The notes beneath the pieces were generated by a model that was not told the DNA's origin, made no database searches, and saw nothing but the letters and a program-made list of their open reading frames with translations. Of a stretch of DNA of 12,581 nt, positions 6,018 to 12,581 are shown piece after piece (the first letter of the stretch is position 1; the number at the start of each line of letters is the position of its first letter). The position numbers and the translations under genes are program-made. Origin of the DNA: Burkholderiales bacterium RIFCSPHIGHO2_12_FULL_61_11 (lineage in GTDB: Bacteria > Pseudomonadota > Gammaproteobacteria > Burkholderiales > Burkholderiaceae_C); assembly GCA_001770785.1 (NCBI GenBank), contig MERZ01000388.1, positions 1 through 12,581 on the forward strand, written 5' to 3'.

Positions 6018-6701
6018 ATGAGAGCTCTCACCCTAATCGAAGCCCGCGTGCTGGCCACCTTGATGGAAAAAGCCCGCACCGTGCCCGACAGTTACCCGCT
6101 GTCGCTCAACGCCTTGCTGCTCGGCTGCAACCAGAAAACCAGTCGCGACCCGGTGATGGAAATCACCGAGGACCAGGCCCAGGCAGCGATTGACACGCTC
6201 AAGGCGCAAAGCCTGGTATTTGAAGCCAGTTCCAGTCGTGTGCCGCGCTTTGAACACAATTTTCAGCGCGGCTTCGGCGTGAGCGAGCCGCAGGCGGTGC
6301 TGCTCGGCCTGCTCATGCTGCGCGGCCCGCAAACACCCGGCGAGCTGCGCACCAGCAGCGAGCGCTGGTACAAATTTTCCGACATTGCCAGCGTGGAAGA
6401 CGCTTTGGGCGAACTCAAGGCGCGCAGCGAGGACAGCGGTGCCGCCACGGTGGTGCAGCTACCGCGGGCCGCTGGCATGCGCGAGCAGCGGTGGGCCCAT
6501 TTACTCTGCGGCGAAAGCGCTTTAGCGGCCCTTCCTGGCGCCAGCGCTGACGATAGGGCTATTGACTCGCAAGCAGAGCCGATTTCCCTGGGCCAGGCCG
6601 AGCGCCTGCAGCAGCGCCTTGACGCCCTCGAAAACCAGGTCTTGCAGCTTCAAGGGCAGCTGGCCCATTTACAAAAAGAGCTGGGCTTGTCTCAAGCCTG
6701 A
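6018..6701 (+). CDS. yceH: YceH-family (DUF480) protein
   Basis: A 227-residue member of the YceH/DUF480 family, a conserved cytoplasmic protein with two winged-helix-like domains and no settled function. The opening LTLIEARVLATLMEKARTVP (4-23), YPLSLNALLLGCNQKTSRDP (26-45), the second block VLLGLLMLRGPQTPGELR (94-111) and YKFSDIASVEDAL (118-130) match E. coli YceH closely from memory. Residues about 189-224 (AERLQQRLDALENQVLQLQG) are a C-terminal coiled coil, also typical. The start ATG 6018 has AGGA at 6006-6009, 8 nt upstream. The gene is divergent from purN, so its promoter must lie inside purN; TAAAAT at 5979-5984 is a possible -10. The stop is 51 bp before the dehydrogenase gene. Confidence 0.93.
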   Translation: MRALTLIEARVLATLMEKARTVPDSYPLSLNALLLGCNQKTSRDPVMEITEDQAQAAIDTLKAQSLVFEASSSRVPRFEHNFQRGFGVSEPQAVLLGLLMLRGPQTPGELRTSSERWYKFSDIASVEDALGELKARSEDSGAATVVQLPRAAGMREQRWAHLLCGESALAALPGASADDRAIDSQAEPISLGQAERLQQRLDALENQVLQLQGQLAHLQKELGLSQA

Positions 6702-6721
6702 CAGCTGGGCGCGCGCGGTCG

Positions 6722-6730
6722 TGCTACAAA
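6722..6730 (+). promoter_or_regulatory. possible extended -10 promoter of the dehydrogenase pair
   Basis: TGCTACAAA has the TGn-TAnAAA form of an extended -10 box and lies about 22 nt before the ATG at 6753. A CTGACA at 6698-6703 is too far (21 bp) for a normal -35. GGAGA at 6741-6745 is the ribosome site. Confidence 0.35.
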
Positions 6731-6752
6731 ACACGCCACTGGAGAACTTGCC

Positions 6753-7934
6753 ATGGAATTAGCTTTCACCCCTGAAGAGCAGGCTTTTCGCGAAGAAATA
6801 CGCGCCTGGGTACAGGCCAATCTGCCGGCCGATATTGCGCACAAGGTGCACAACGCCTTGCGCCTGTCGCGTGACGATCTGCAGCGCTGGGCCAAAATCC
6901 TCGGCAAGAAAGGCTGGCTGGGACACGGCTGGCCCAGGGAATTTGGCGGCCCGGGCTGGACTGCCGTGCAAAAGCACTTGTTCGAGGAAGAATGCGCGCT
7001 GGCCGGCGCACCGCGCCTGCTGCCGTTTGGCCCGGTGATGGTCGCGCCCGTCATCATGGCGTTCGGCAATGCCGAGCAGCAAAAGCGCTTTCTGCCAGGC
7101 ATCGCCAGCGGCGAAGTCTGGTGGAGCCAGGGCTACAGCGAGCCAGGCGCGGGCTCGGACCTGGCCTCGGTCAAATGCCGGGCCGAGCGCCAGGGCGACA
7201 AATACATCGTCAATGGCCAGAAGACCTGGACCACGCTGGGCCAGTACGGCGATTGGATTTTTTGCCTGGTCCGCACCGCAACCGTTGGCAAGCCGCAAGC
7301 CGGCATTTCCTTTCTGCTGATCGACATGAAATCGCCAGGCGTGACGGTGCGCCCCATTGTGTTGCTCGACGGCGAGTGCGAGGTCAATGAGGTCTGGTTT
7401 GACAACGTGGAAGTCCCTGCCGAGAACCTGATCGGCGAGGAAAACAAGGGCTGGACCTACGCCAAGCACCTGCTCAGCCATGAGCGCACCAACATCGCCG
7501 ATGTGAACCGTTCCAAGCGCGAACTCGAACGCCTCAAGCGCATTGCGAAAGCCGAGGGCATTTATGACGACGCGCGTTTCCGCGATGAAATCGCCAAACT
7601 CGAAGTCGATGTGGTGGCGCTTGAAATGCTGGTGCTGCGCGTGCTCTCGGCTGAAAAATCCGGCAAGAACTCGCTCGACATCGCGGGCCTGCTGAAAATC
7701 CGCGGCAGCGAAATCCAGCAGCGCTACAGCGAGCTCATGATGCTGGCAGCTGGCCCCTACAGCCTGCCTTTCATCGAGCAAGCCATGGAAGCAGGCTGGC
7801 AAGGCAACTTCCCCGGCGGCGTCACCGCCAATGCCCCGCTCGCCTCCACCTACTTCAATCTGCGCAAGACCACGATTTATGGCGGCACCAACGAGATCCA
7901 GCGCAACATCGTTTCGCAGGTCGTTCTCGGTTGA
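6753..7934 (+). CDS. acyl-CoA dehydrogenase, large (PimC-like) subunit
   Basis: A 393-residue FAD-dependent acyl-CoA dehydrogenase, which would oxidise an acyl-CoA to the trans-2-enoyl-CoA and pass electrons to ETF. Visible family marks are the N-terminal helices with ELAFTPEEQAFREEIRAWV, WWSQGYSEPGAGSDLASV (123-140, flavin and substrate contacts), KTWTT (157-161), the mid beta domain LLIDMKSPGVTVRPI, VPAENLIGEENKGW (221-234), and IYGGTNEIQRNIV near the end. The Glu of the MCAD-type 'IYEGT' is Gly here; E244 in LLSHERTNIA (240-249) lines up with the base of isovaleryl-CoA-type enzymes and is the likelier base. Start ATG 6753 has GGAGA 7 nt upstream. The partner gene follows 27 bp later. Similarity to PimC of R. 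palustris is recalled, not searched; chain length and acid type are unknown. Confidence 0.9.
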   Translation: MELAFTPEEQAFREEIRAWVQANLPADIAHKVHNALRLSRDDLQRWAKILGKKGWLGHGWPREFGGPGWTAVQKHLFEEECALAGAPRLLPFGPVMVAPVIMAFGNAEQQKRFLPGIASGEVWWSQGYSEPGAGSDLASVKCRAERQGDKYIVNGQKTWTTLGQYGDWIFCLVRTATVGKPQAGISFLLIDMKSPGVTVRPIVLLDGECEVNEVWFDNVEVPAENLIGEENKGWTYAKHLLSHERTNIADVNRSKRELERLKRIAKAEGIYDDARFRDEIAKLEVDVVALEMLVLRVLSAEKSGKNSLDIAGLLKIRGSEIQQRYSELMMLAAGPYSLPFIEQAMEAGWQGNFPGGVTANAPLASTYFNLRKTTIYGGTNEIQRNIVSQVVLG

Positions 7935-7961
7935 GCGGACAAGATTTAAAGGACAAGCATC

Positions 7962-9077
7962 ATGGATTTTGACTTCACAGACGAGCAGGAACAACTGCGC
8001 GACGCGACTCGCAAGTGGGTTGACAAGGGCTACAGCTTTGAGCGCCGGCGAGGCATTGCCAAGGCGGGCGGCTTCTCCCGCGAGGCCTATGGCCAGCTGG
8101 CTGAGCTGGGCCTGACGGGTCTCTACATTCCCGAGGCGCAGCGCGGACTCGGCATGGGGCCGGTCGATGGCATGGTGGTGATGGAGGAACTCGGCCGCGG
8201 CATTGTGCTGGAGCCTTTTACCCAGACGCTGATGGCTGGCGCCGTGCTTTCTGGCTATGCACCGGAGGCAGTCCAGTCCGCCTGGCTGCCGAAAATCGCT
8301 TCGGGCGAGCGCCTGGTGGTGCTGGCTTACCAGGAACGCCCGGCCCGCTACCACTTCGAAAAGTGTGAAGCAAAAGCGGCTCCGGCCTCCGCTGGATGGG
8401 CGCTGACAGCGACTAAAAGCCTAGTCGCCGCGGGTGACCAGGCGGATGCTTTCATGGTGCCCGCCCTGGTCAAGGGCAAGATGGCGCTGTTCCTGGTCGA
8501 GCGCGCGACGGCGGGCGTGACCACGTACGGTTACGGCACACAGGACGGGGCGCGGGCCGCGGAAGTCATTTTCGAAGATGCGTCCGCCACGCTGATCACC
8601 CTGGAAGGCCTGACCGCCCTGACCCACGCGATGGACATCGGCATTGCCGCCAGTTGCGCCGAAGCGGTCGGCGTGATGGACAAAATCCTGGCCATCACGG
8701 TCGAGTACCTGAACACCCGCAAGCAGTTTGGCGTGGCCATCAGCAGCTTTCAGGCGCTGCGCCACCGCGTGGCGGACATGAAGATGCAACTCGAACTGGC
8801 CCGCTCGATGAGCTACTACGCGTCGCTCAAGCTCAATGCGCCGACCGAAGAACGCCGCCGCGCCCTGGCCCGCGCCAAATACCAGCTCGGTGTTTCCATG
8901 CGATTTGTCGGCCAGCAAGCAGTGCAACTGCATGGCGGCATTGCGGTCACCGACGAATACATCGTGAGCCACTACTTCAAGAAGCTCACGCAGCTGGAGA
9001 TGACGTTTGGCGACACGCTGCATCATCTGGGCGAGGTGTCCCGGCAAATGCAGGACACGGCCGGGGTGTTTGCCTGA
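7962..9077 (+). CDS. acyl-CoA dehydrogenase, small (PimD-like) subunit
   Basis: A 371-residue acyl-CoA dehydrogenase-fold protein, shorter and more divergent than its neighbour. It opens MDFDFTDEQEQLRDATRKWV and includes GLYIPEAQRGLGMG (53-66), LAYQERPARYHF in place of the usual 'TEPxAGSD' segment, TRKQFGVAISSFQALRHRVA (252-271), VQLHGGIAVTDEYIVSHYFK (321-340) and a C-terminus that stops before the 'GTxEIxR' motif. The TRKQFG and QLHGG marks are the residues that help bind FAD in the partner site in this superfamily, so the two subunits probably form a mixed oligomer of the PimC/PimD or alpha2beta2 kind. AAAGGA at 7948-7953 gives a good ribosome site 8 nt before the ATG. It is cotranscribed with the gene at 6753 and ends 33 bp before the convergent HNH gene. 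Confidence 0.88.
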   Translation: MDFDFTDEQEQLRDATRKWVDKGYSFERRRGIAKAGGFSREAYGQLAELGLTGLYIPEAQRGLGMGPVDGMVVMEELGRGIVLEPFTQTLMAGAVLSGYAPEAVQSAWLPKIASGERLVVLAYQERPARYHFEKCEAKAAPASAGWALTATKSLVAAGDQADAFMVPALVKGKMALFLVERATAGVTTYGYGTQDGARAAEVIFEDASATLITLEGLTALTHAMDIGIAASCAEAVGVMDKILAITVEYLNTRKQFGVAISSFQALRHRVADMKMQLELARSMSYYASLKLNAPTEERRRALARAKYQLGVSMRFVGQQAVQLHGGIAVTDEYIVSHYFKKLTQLEMTFGDTLHHLGEVSRQMQDTAGVFA

Positions 9078-9110
9078 ACCGCAGGCTTGGTCTGCAGCCA
9101 GGCCTTGAGC

Positions 9111-9668
9111 TCAGGCGTGCAGGCGCGAGGTCTTGGGAATGTGCGCCATCAAAAACTCCATCTGGTCCGCCAGAATGCGGCGGTTACGCAGGATGAAGTC
9201 TTCCCACAGGCTGGGCACATAAGGCGTGTACAGCAGCGGCATGCGGGCCTGCTCGGGGGTGCGGCTGCTTTTGCGGTGGTTGCAGGAGCGGCAGGAAGTC
9301 ACCACATTCATCCAGGTGTCTACGCCCTTCTGCGCGAACGGGATGATGTGCTCGCGCGTCAATTCTTCTTCGTAAAAATGCCCACCGCAGTAAGCGCACA
9401 CATTGCGGTCGCGTGCAAACAGCTTGCTGTTGGTCAGCCCGGGTTTGATCTCAAACGGGTTGATATTGGGCACGCCCTTGGTGCCGATGATGCTGTTGAT
9501 CGTGATGAGGGACTGCTTGCCGGTGATGGCGTTGTGGCCACCGTGAAACGTCGCCACGCGCGCGCCGATTTCCCAGCGCACTTCATCCGCCGCGTAATGC
9601 AGCACGGCTTGTTCAAGGCTGATCCACGATTGCGGCAACCCCTGGGCTGAGAGCTTCAAGACCTTCAA
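9111..9668 (-). CDS. HNH endonuclease-domain protein
   Basis: A 185-residue protein with a zinc-ribbon HNH domain: CAYCGGHF (91-98), LTREHIIPFAQKG (103-115), WMNVVTSCRSCNHRKSSRTP (119-138). C91/C94 and C126/C129 would hold zinc; H107 is the likely general base and N121/H131 complete the motif. HNH domains cut DNA with a divalent metal; the role of this stand-alone chromosomal member is unknown. The N-terminal 80 residues (KVLKLSAQGLPQSWISLEQA) are conserved-looking but not recognised. I choose the TTG at 9666-9668 rather than the GTG at 9693-9695 because GGAGG sits 6 nt before the TTG and the sequence before it (FPCTWRF) looks like leader. It is convergent with the dehydrogenase pair and divergent from ribF. 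Confidence 0.87.
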   Translation of the reverse strand: MKVLKLSAQGLPQSWISLEQAVLHYAADEVRWEIGARVATFHGGHNAITGKQSLITINSIIGTKGVPNINPFEIKPGLTNSKLFARDRNVCAYCGGHFYEEELTREHIIPFAQKGVDTWMNVVTSCRSCNHRKSSRTPEQARMPLLYTPYVPSLWEDFILRNRRILADQMEFLMAHIPKTSRLHA

Positions 9669-9674
9669 AACGAA

Positions 9675-9679
9675 CCTCC
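9675..9679 (-). promoter_or_regulatory. Shine-Dalgarno fixing a TTG start of the HNH gene
   Basis: On the minus strand GGAGG lies 6 nt before TTG (9668-9666). No such site precedes the longer GTG alternative. Confidence 0.7.
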
Positions 9680-9710
9680 ATGTGCATGGAAACACGGCAT
9701 CCGACTATCG

Positions 9711-9728
9711 ATGTGTCAAATGTGTCAA
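9711..9728 (-). repeat. 9-bp perfect tandem repeat TTGACACAT x2
   Basis: Read on the minus strand, TTGACACAT occurs twice with no spacer, about 45 bp upstream of the HNH start. Each copy contains a perfect TTGACA -35 hexamer, but no good -10 is found 16-18 bp after either. It may be a -35 element, an operator, or both. Confidence 0.6.
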
Positions 9729-9825
9729 TATACAGTGAAATCAGAAAAACAGCAGGGCCAACCGGTTCCGATGGCTGATTAACCAGCGCCAGACGTCGCC
9801 AATCCGGCGCTGCTGCCAGAAAAAC

Positions 9826-9831
9826 GATAAT
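9826..9831 (+). promoter_or_regulatory. candidate -10 box of ribF, near-leaderless
   Basis: GATAAT (5 of 6 to TATAAT) ends 8 nt before the ribF ATG at 9840. There is no Shine-Dalgarno sequence in the gap (TGGCCCTC), so the transcript probably begins at or just before the start codon. No clear -35. Confidence 0.45.
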
Positions 9832-9839
9832 TGGCCCTC

Positions 9840-10865
9840 ATGAAAGTTTTCCGCGGCTACCATCATCCCCAGCTGGCGCCGCACTGCGCCCTGACCATTG
9901 GCAATTTCGATGGCGTGCATCGTGGCCATCAGGCCATGCTGGTACTGCTCAGGAACGAGGCCGAGCACCGCGGCGTGCCCAGCTGCGTCATGACCTTTGA
10001 GCCACATCCGCGTGACTATTTCGCCGCGCTCGCCCGCAAACCCGAGCTGGCGCCCGCGCGCATCGCCACGCTGCGCGACAAGCTCACCGAGCTGGTGCGC
10101 TGCGGCATCGACCAATGCGTGGTCCTGCCCTTTAATGCAAAGCTGGCAGCGCAGCCGCCCGAAGCTTTTATTGAGGAAGTGCTGGTGCGCGGCCTGGGGG
10201 TCCAGTACGTGCTGGTGGGCGATGATTTCCGCTTCGGTGCCAAGCGCACCGGCGACTACGCCATGCTGGACGCAGCCGGCATGCGCCAGGGTTTTGACGT
10301 CGCCCGCATGAACAGTTATGAAGTGCATGGTTCCCGGGTGTCCAGCTCCTCCGTGCGGGACGCGCTGGCGCAGGGTGATATGGACCGGGTCGCAAGCCTG
10401 CTGGGGCGGCCTTTCAGTATTTCGGGTCATGTGGTGTATGGCCGAAAATTGGGCCGTGAACTGGGTTTTCGCACGCTCAACATGCGCTTTTCCCACTGGA
10501 ATCCGGCCGCCAGCGGAATTTTTGCGGTGCAGGTCCATGGCTTGGTCGCGCAGCCACTGCCAGGGGTCGCCAATCTGGGCATCAGGCCTTCGCTTGACCC
10601 CAATGACGTCAACGGCGGGCGCGTGCTGCTCGAAACCCATTGCCTCGAATGGCCCGCCAGCCTTGGCCCGGAAGGGGCATACGGTAAAATTGTGCGCGTG
10701 GAACTGCTACACAAACTGCATGACGAACTGAGATATGACGGGCTGGCCAGCCTGCAAGCGGGTATTGCCAGAGACTGCGACGCTGCACGGGCCTTTTTTG
10801 CCCAGTCGTTTTCGGCGTCCATGCACACGGAAACCAGCCGCCAGACCATGCGCGACCGAATTTAG
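9840..10865 (+). CDS. ribF: bifunctional riboflavin kinase / FAD synthetase
   Basis: A 341-residue RibF. It phosphorylates riboflavin to FMN and adenylylates FMN to FAD in the cytoplasm, supplying the cofactor used by the dehydrogenases upstream. The N-terminal adenylyltransferase domain shows [11 protein letters not shown] (20-30, with the HxGH nucleotide motif), FEPHPRDYF (53-61), [15 protein letters not shown] (126-140) and SSSSVRDAL (168-176, the ISSTxIR-type motif). The C-terminal kinase domain starts about residue 190 ([20 protein letters not shown]) and ends with [13 protein letters not shown]. The usual Mg-ATP motif PTAN reads RTLN (211-214): Thr and Asn are kept, Pro and Ala are not. 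ATG 9840 is preferred to the in-frame TTG 9831, which overlaps the -10 box and has no ribosome site. ileS starts 130 bp downstream, an order common in beta- and gammaproteobacteria. Confidence 0.95.
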   Translation: MKVFRGYHHPQLAPHCALTIGNFDGVHRGHQAMLVLLRNEAEHRGVPSCVMTFEPHPRDYFAALARKPELAPARIATLRDKLTELVRCGIDQCVVLPFNAKLAAQPPEAFIEEVLVRGLGVQYVLVGDDFRFGAKRTGDYAMLDAAGMRQGFDVARMNSYEVHGSRVSSSSVRDALAQGDMDRVASLLGRPFSISGHVVYGRKLGRELGFRTLNMRFSHWNPAASGIFAVQVHGLVAQPLPGVANLGIRPSLDPNDVNGGRVLLETHCLEWPASLGPEGAYGKIVRVELLHKLHDELRYDGLASLQAGIARDCDAARAFFAQSFSASMHTETSRQTMRDRI

Positions 10866-10968
10866 ACGATCTCGCTACCTGGCCTTGACGCTCGCCACTC
10901 CAAGCGTCGGCAAACAGCTTGCTTCCCACCCGTATTTTTCCACGGCTTTGCCTCTTCAGGCCGCCCCC

Positions 10969-10974
10969 AACAAT
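10969..10974 (+). promoter_or_regulatory. weak candidate -10 box of ileS
   Basis: AACAAT (4 of 6) lies 21 nt before the ileS ATG, with a weak TTTGCC at 10947-10952 sixteen bases further up. No strong ribosome site precedes the ATG. Transcription from ribF is the alternative. Confidence 0.25.
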
Positions 10975-10995
10975 AGCGCCTCCTTAAAGCACCTC

Positions 10996-12581
10996 ATGTC
11001 TGACAAAAAAAACGACTACCGCAGCACCCTGAACCTGCCGGAAACCCCTTTCCCCATGCGCGGCGACCTGCCCAGGCGCGAGGCCGGATGGGTCAAGGAA
11101 TGGGAAGACAAGGGGCTCTACAAAAAACTGCGCGATGCACGCTGCGGCGCGGCGAAGTTTGTGCTGCATGACGGCCCCCCGTATGCCAACGGCAAGATCC
11201 ACATCGGCCACGCCGTCAACAAGATTCTGAAAGACATGGTCGTCAAGGCGCGCCAACTCAAGGGGCTGGACGCGATTTATGTGCCGGGCTGGGACTGCCA
11301 CGGCCTGCCGATTGAAAACGCCATTGAAAAACTGTACGGACGCAGTCTGCCGCGCGACGAAGTGCAGGCCAGGAGCCGTGCCTTTGCGACCGAGCAGATT
11401 GCGGGGCAGATGGCCGATTTCAAACGCCTGGGCGTGCTGGGCGAATGGGACAACCCCTACCGGACCATGGATTTCGGCAACGAGGCCAATGAAATCCGCG
11501 CGCTCAAACGCATCATGGAACGCGGCTTTGTCTATCGCGGACTGAAACCCGTGTACTGGTGTTTTGACTGCGGCTCGTCGCTGGCCGAGTTTGAGATCGA
11601 ATACGCCGACAAGAAATCTCAGACGCTGGACGTCGGCTTCAAATGCGCCGAGCCTGAGAAACTGGCTGCAGCCTTTGGCTTGCCAAAGCTTGCCAAAGAC
11701 GCCTTTGCGGTCATCTGGACCACCACCGCATGGACCATACCGGCCAACCAGGCGCTCAACCTGAACCCCGAACTCGACTACGCGCTGGTCGATACCGAAC
11801 GCGGCATTTTGCTGCTGGCAGCCGTGCTGGTCGACAAATGCCTGGAGCGCTATCAGCTCACGGGCACGGTGCTGGCGACCACGCAGGGCAAAAACCTCGC
11901 GCTGCTGAACTTCATGCACCCGCTGCACGACGTGGATGCGGGCTACCGGCGCTTGAGCCCGGTGTTTCTGGCCGACTACGCCACCGCCGAAGATGGCACC
12001 GGTGTCGTGCATTCCTCGCCCGCCTACGGCGTGGAAGACTTTAACTCCTGCGTGGCCCATGGCATTGCCTATGATGACATCCTGAATCCGGTGCAGGGCA
12101 ACGGCCGCTATGTGGATGACTTGCCGCTGTTTGGCGGGCTCAACATCTGGAAGGCCTGCCCCATCGTGATCGAAACGCTGCGCGAGCACGGCAGGCTGTT
12201 TGCCACCGAAAACATTGTTCACAGCTACCCGCACTGCTGGCGCCACAAGACGCCGGTGATCTACCGCGCAGCCGCCCAGTGGTTCATCCGCATGGACGAA
12301 GAGACCGCCGGCACCCAGGGCGTGTTCCCCAAGAACAAGGCCAGCAAGACCCTGCGCCAGCTGGCCCTGGCGGCGATTGAGGAAACCCGCTTCTACCCCG
12401 AAAATGGCAAGATCCGATTGCAGGGAATGATCGCGGGCCGGCCCGACTGGTGCATCAGCCGCCAGCGCAACTGGGGCGTTCCGCTGCCCTTCTTCATTCA
12501 CACCGCCACGGGCGAATTGCACCCGCGCACCATGGACATCATGGACCAGGCAGCCGACATGGTGCAGGCGGGGGGCATCGA
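10996..12581 (+). CDS. ileS: isoleucyl-tRNA synthetase, 5' part (runs off the window)
   Basis: The first 528 codons of a class I isoleucyl-tRNA synthetase, open to the last base; the full enzyme would be near 940 residues. It charges tRNA-Ile with isoleucine and removes misactivated valine. Seen in order: N-terminal [20 protein letters not shown] (10-29), the ATP-binding HIGH motif at 69-72 within [45 protein letters not shown], and the CP1 editing domain with [16 protein letters not shown] and [39 protein letters not shown] and [13 protein letters not shown] follow close to the window end. The KMSKS loop and the C-terminal zinc and anticodon-binding parts lie beyond the window. Start ATG 10996 is set by family N-terminal similarity. 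An A8 run right after the start is in frame, with no sign of indels. lspA would be expected next. Confidence 0.97.
   Translation, partial: MSDKKNDYRSTLNLPETPFPMRGDLPRREAGWVKEWEDKGLYKKLRDARCGAAKFVLHDGPPYANGKIHIGHAVNKILKDMVVKARQLKGLDAIYVPGWDCHGLPIENAIEKLYGRSLPRDEVQARSRAFATEQIAGQMADFKRLGVLGEWDNPYRTMDFGNEANEIRALKRIMERGFVYRGLKPVYWCFDCGSSLAEFEIEYADKKSQTLDVGFKCAEPEKLAAAFGLPKLAKDAFAVIWTTTAWTIPANQALNLNPELDYALVDTERGILLLAAVLVDKCLERYQLTGTVLATTQGKNLALLNFMHPLHDVDAGYRRLSPVFLADYATAEDGTGVVHSSPAYGVEDFNSCVAHGIAYDDILNPVQGNGRYVDDLPLFGGLNIWKACPIVIETLREHGRLFATENIVHSYPHCWRHKTPVIYRAAAQWFIRMDEETAGTQGVFPKNKASKTLRQLALAAIEETRFYPENGKIRLQGMIAGRPDWCISRQRNWGVPLPFFIHTATGELHPRTMDIMDQAADMVQAGGI

Noticed and set aside
6759..8354. 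531-codon open frame on the minus strand
   Set aside because: It lies opposite the acyl-CoA dehydrogenase pair and spans both genes; no ribosome site or recognisable domain.
8421..9047. 208-codon open frame on the minus strand
   Set aside because: Shadow of the small dehydrogenase subunit.
9072..9086. Terminator between the dehydrogenase pair and the HNH gene
   Set aside because: GCCTG/CAGGC is a 5-bp stem overlapping the stop codon, with no T run.
9741..10640. 299-codon open frame on the minus strand
   Set aside because: It is antisense to ribF, which is clearly real; composition is typical of a shadow frame.
10887..10908. Terminator after ribF
   Set aside because: GACGCT/AGCGTC gives only a 6-bp stem with a 10-nt loop and no T run.
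10984..12522. 512-codon open frame on the minus strand
   Set aside because: It is antisense to ileS, whose own frame (10996 to the window end) carries HIGH and editing motifs. The antisense frame is a by-product of high-GC third positions and its peptide is His/Gln/Ala-rich with no domain.

Overview
The window looks like the chromosome of a GC-rich betaproteobacterium, most likely a member of the Comamonadaceae (Polaromonas/Rhodoferax/Variovorax type). This rests on the gene complement of the right half (purN, a YceH-family gene, a PimC/PimD-like pair of acyl-CoA dehydrogenases, a small HNH protein, ribF and ileS), on its strong GC bias at third codon positions, and on the wording of the encoded proteins. 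The genus is an inference; no rRNA or marker gene was available to test it.

Layout. (1) 1-368: the 3' end of a gene for a GNA1162/DUF799-type lipoprotein. (2) About 370-5405: an accessory region of lower and uneven GC. It holds a frameshifted minus-strand remnant (395-726), a small possible PD-(D/E)XK-like nuclease (779-1306), a two-gene unit made of a phospholipase-D-like / coiled-coil / J-domain protein (1393-2826) and a tryptophan-rich 25-residue-repeat protein (2834-4312), a structured AT-richer gap (4313-4524), an AT-rich unknown gene (4525-5034) whose 3' end is displaced by two single-A frame changes (to 5188), and about 220 bp of non-coding debris. (3) 5406-12581: conserved core. This comprises purN (minus), yceH (plus, starting 18 bp from purN), a tandem pair of acyl-CoA dehydrogenase subunits, an HNH protein (minus), ribF and the first two thirds of ileS, which runs off the window end.

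How the genes work together. The core genes serve purine synthesis (PurN), acyl-CoA oxidation (an apparent heteromeric dehydrogenase), flavin cofactor synthesis (RibF makes the FMN and FAD that the dehydrogenases need) and translation (IleRS). The dehydrogenase pair is clearly one transcription unit; the others are separate units with short, promoter-tight leaders. purN and ribF both place a GATAAT -10-like box only 8-9 nt before their ATG.

The most interesting part is the PLD/J-domain gene and the WxW-repeat gene, 7 bp apart. A single-HKD hydrolase fused to an Hsp70-recruiting J domain and paired with a 14-unit Trp-rich solenoid-like protein has the shape of an effector plus a recognition or scaffold subunit. 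Its role as a defence or conflict system is only a hypothesis. Three homopolymer frameshifts in neighbouring accessory genes, against none seen in the core genes, suggest that parts of this region are decaying.
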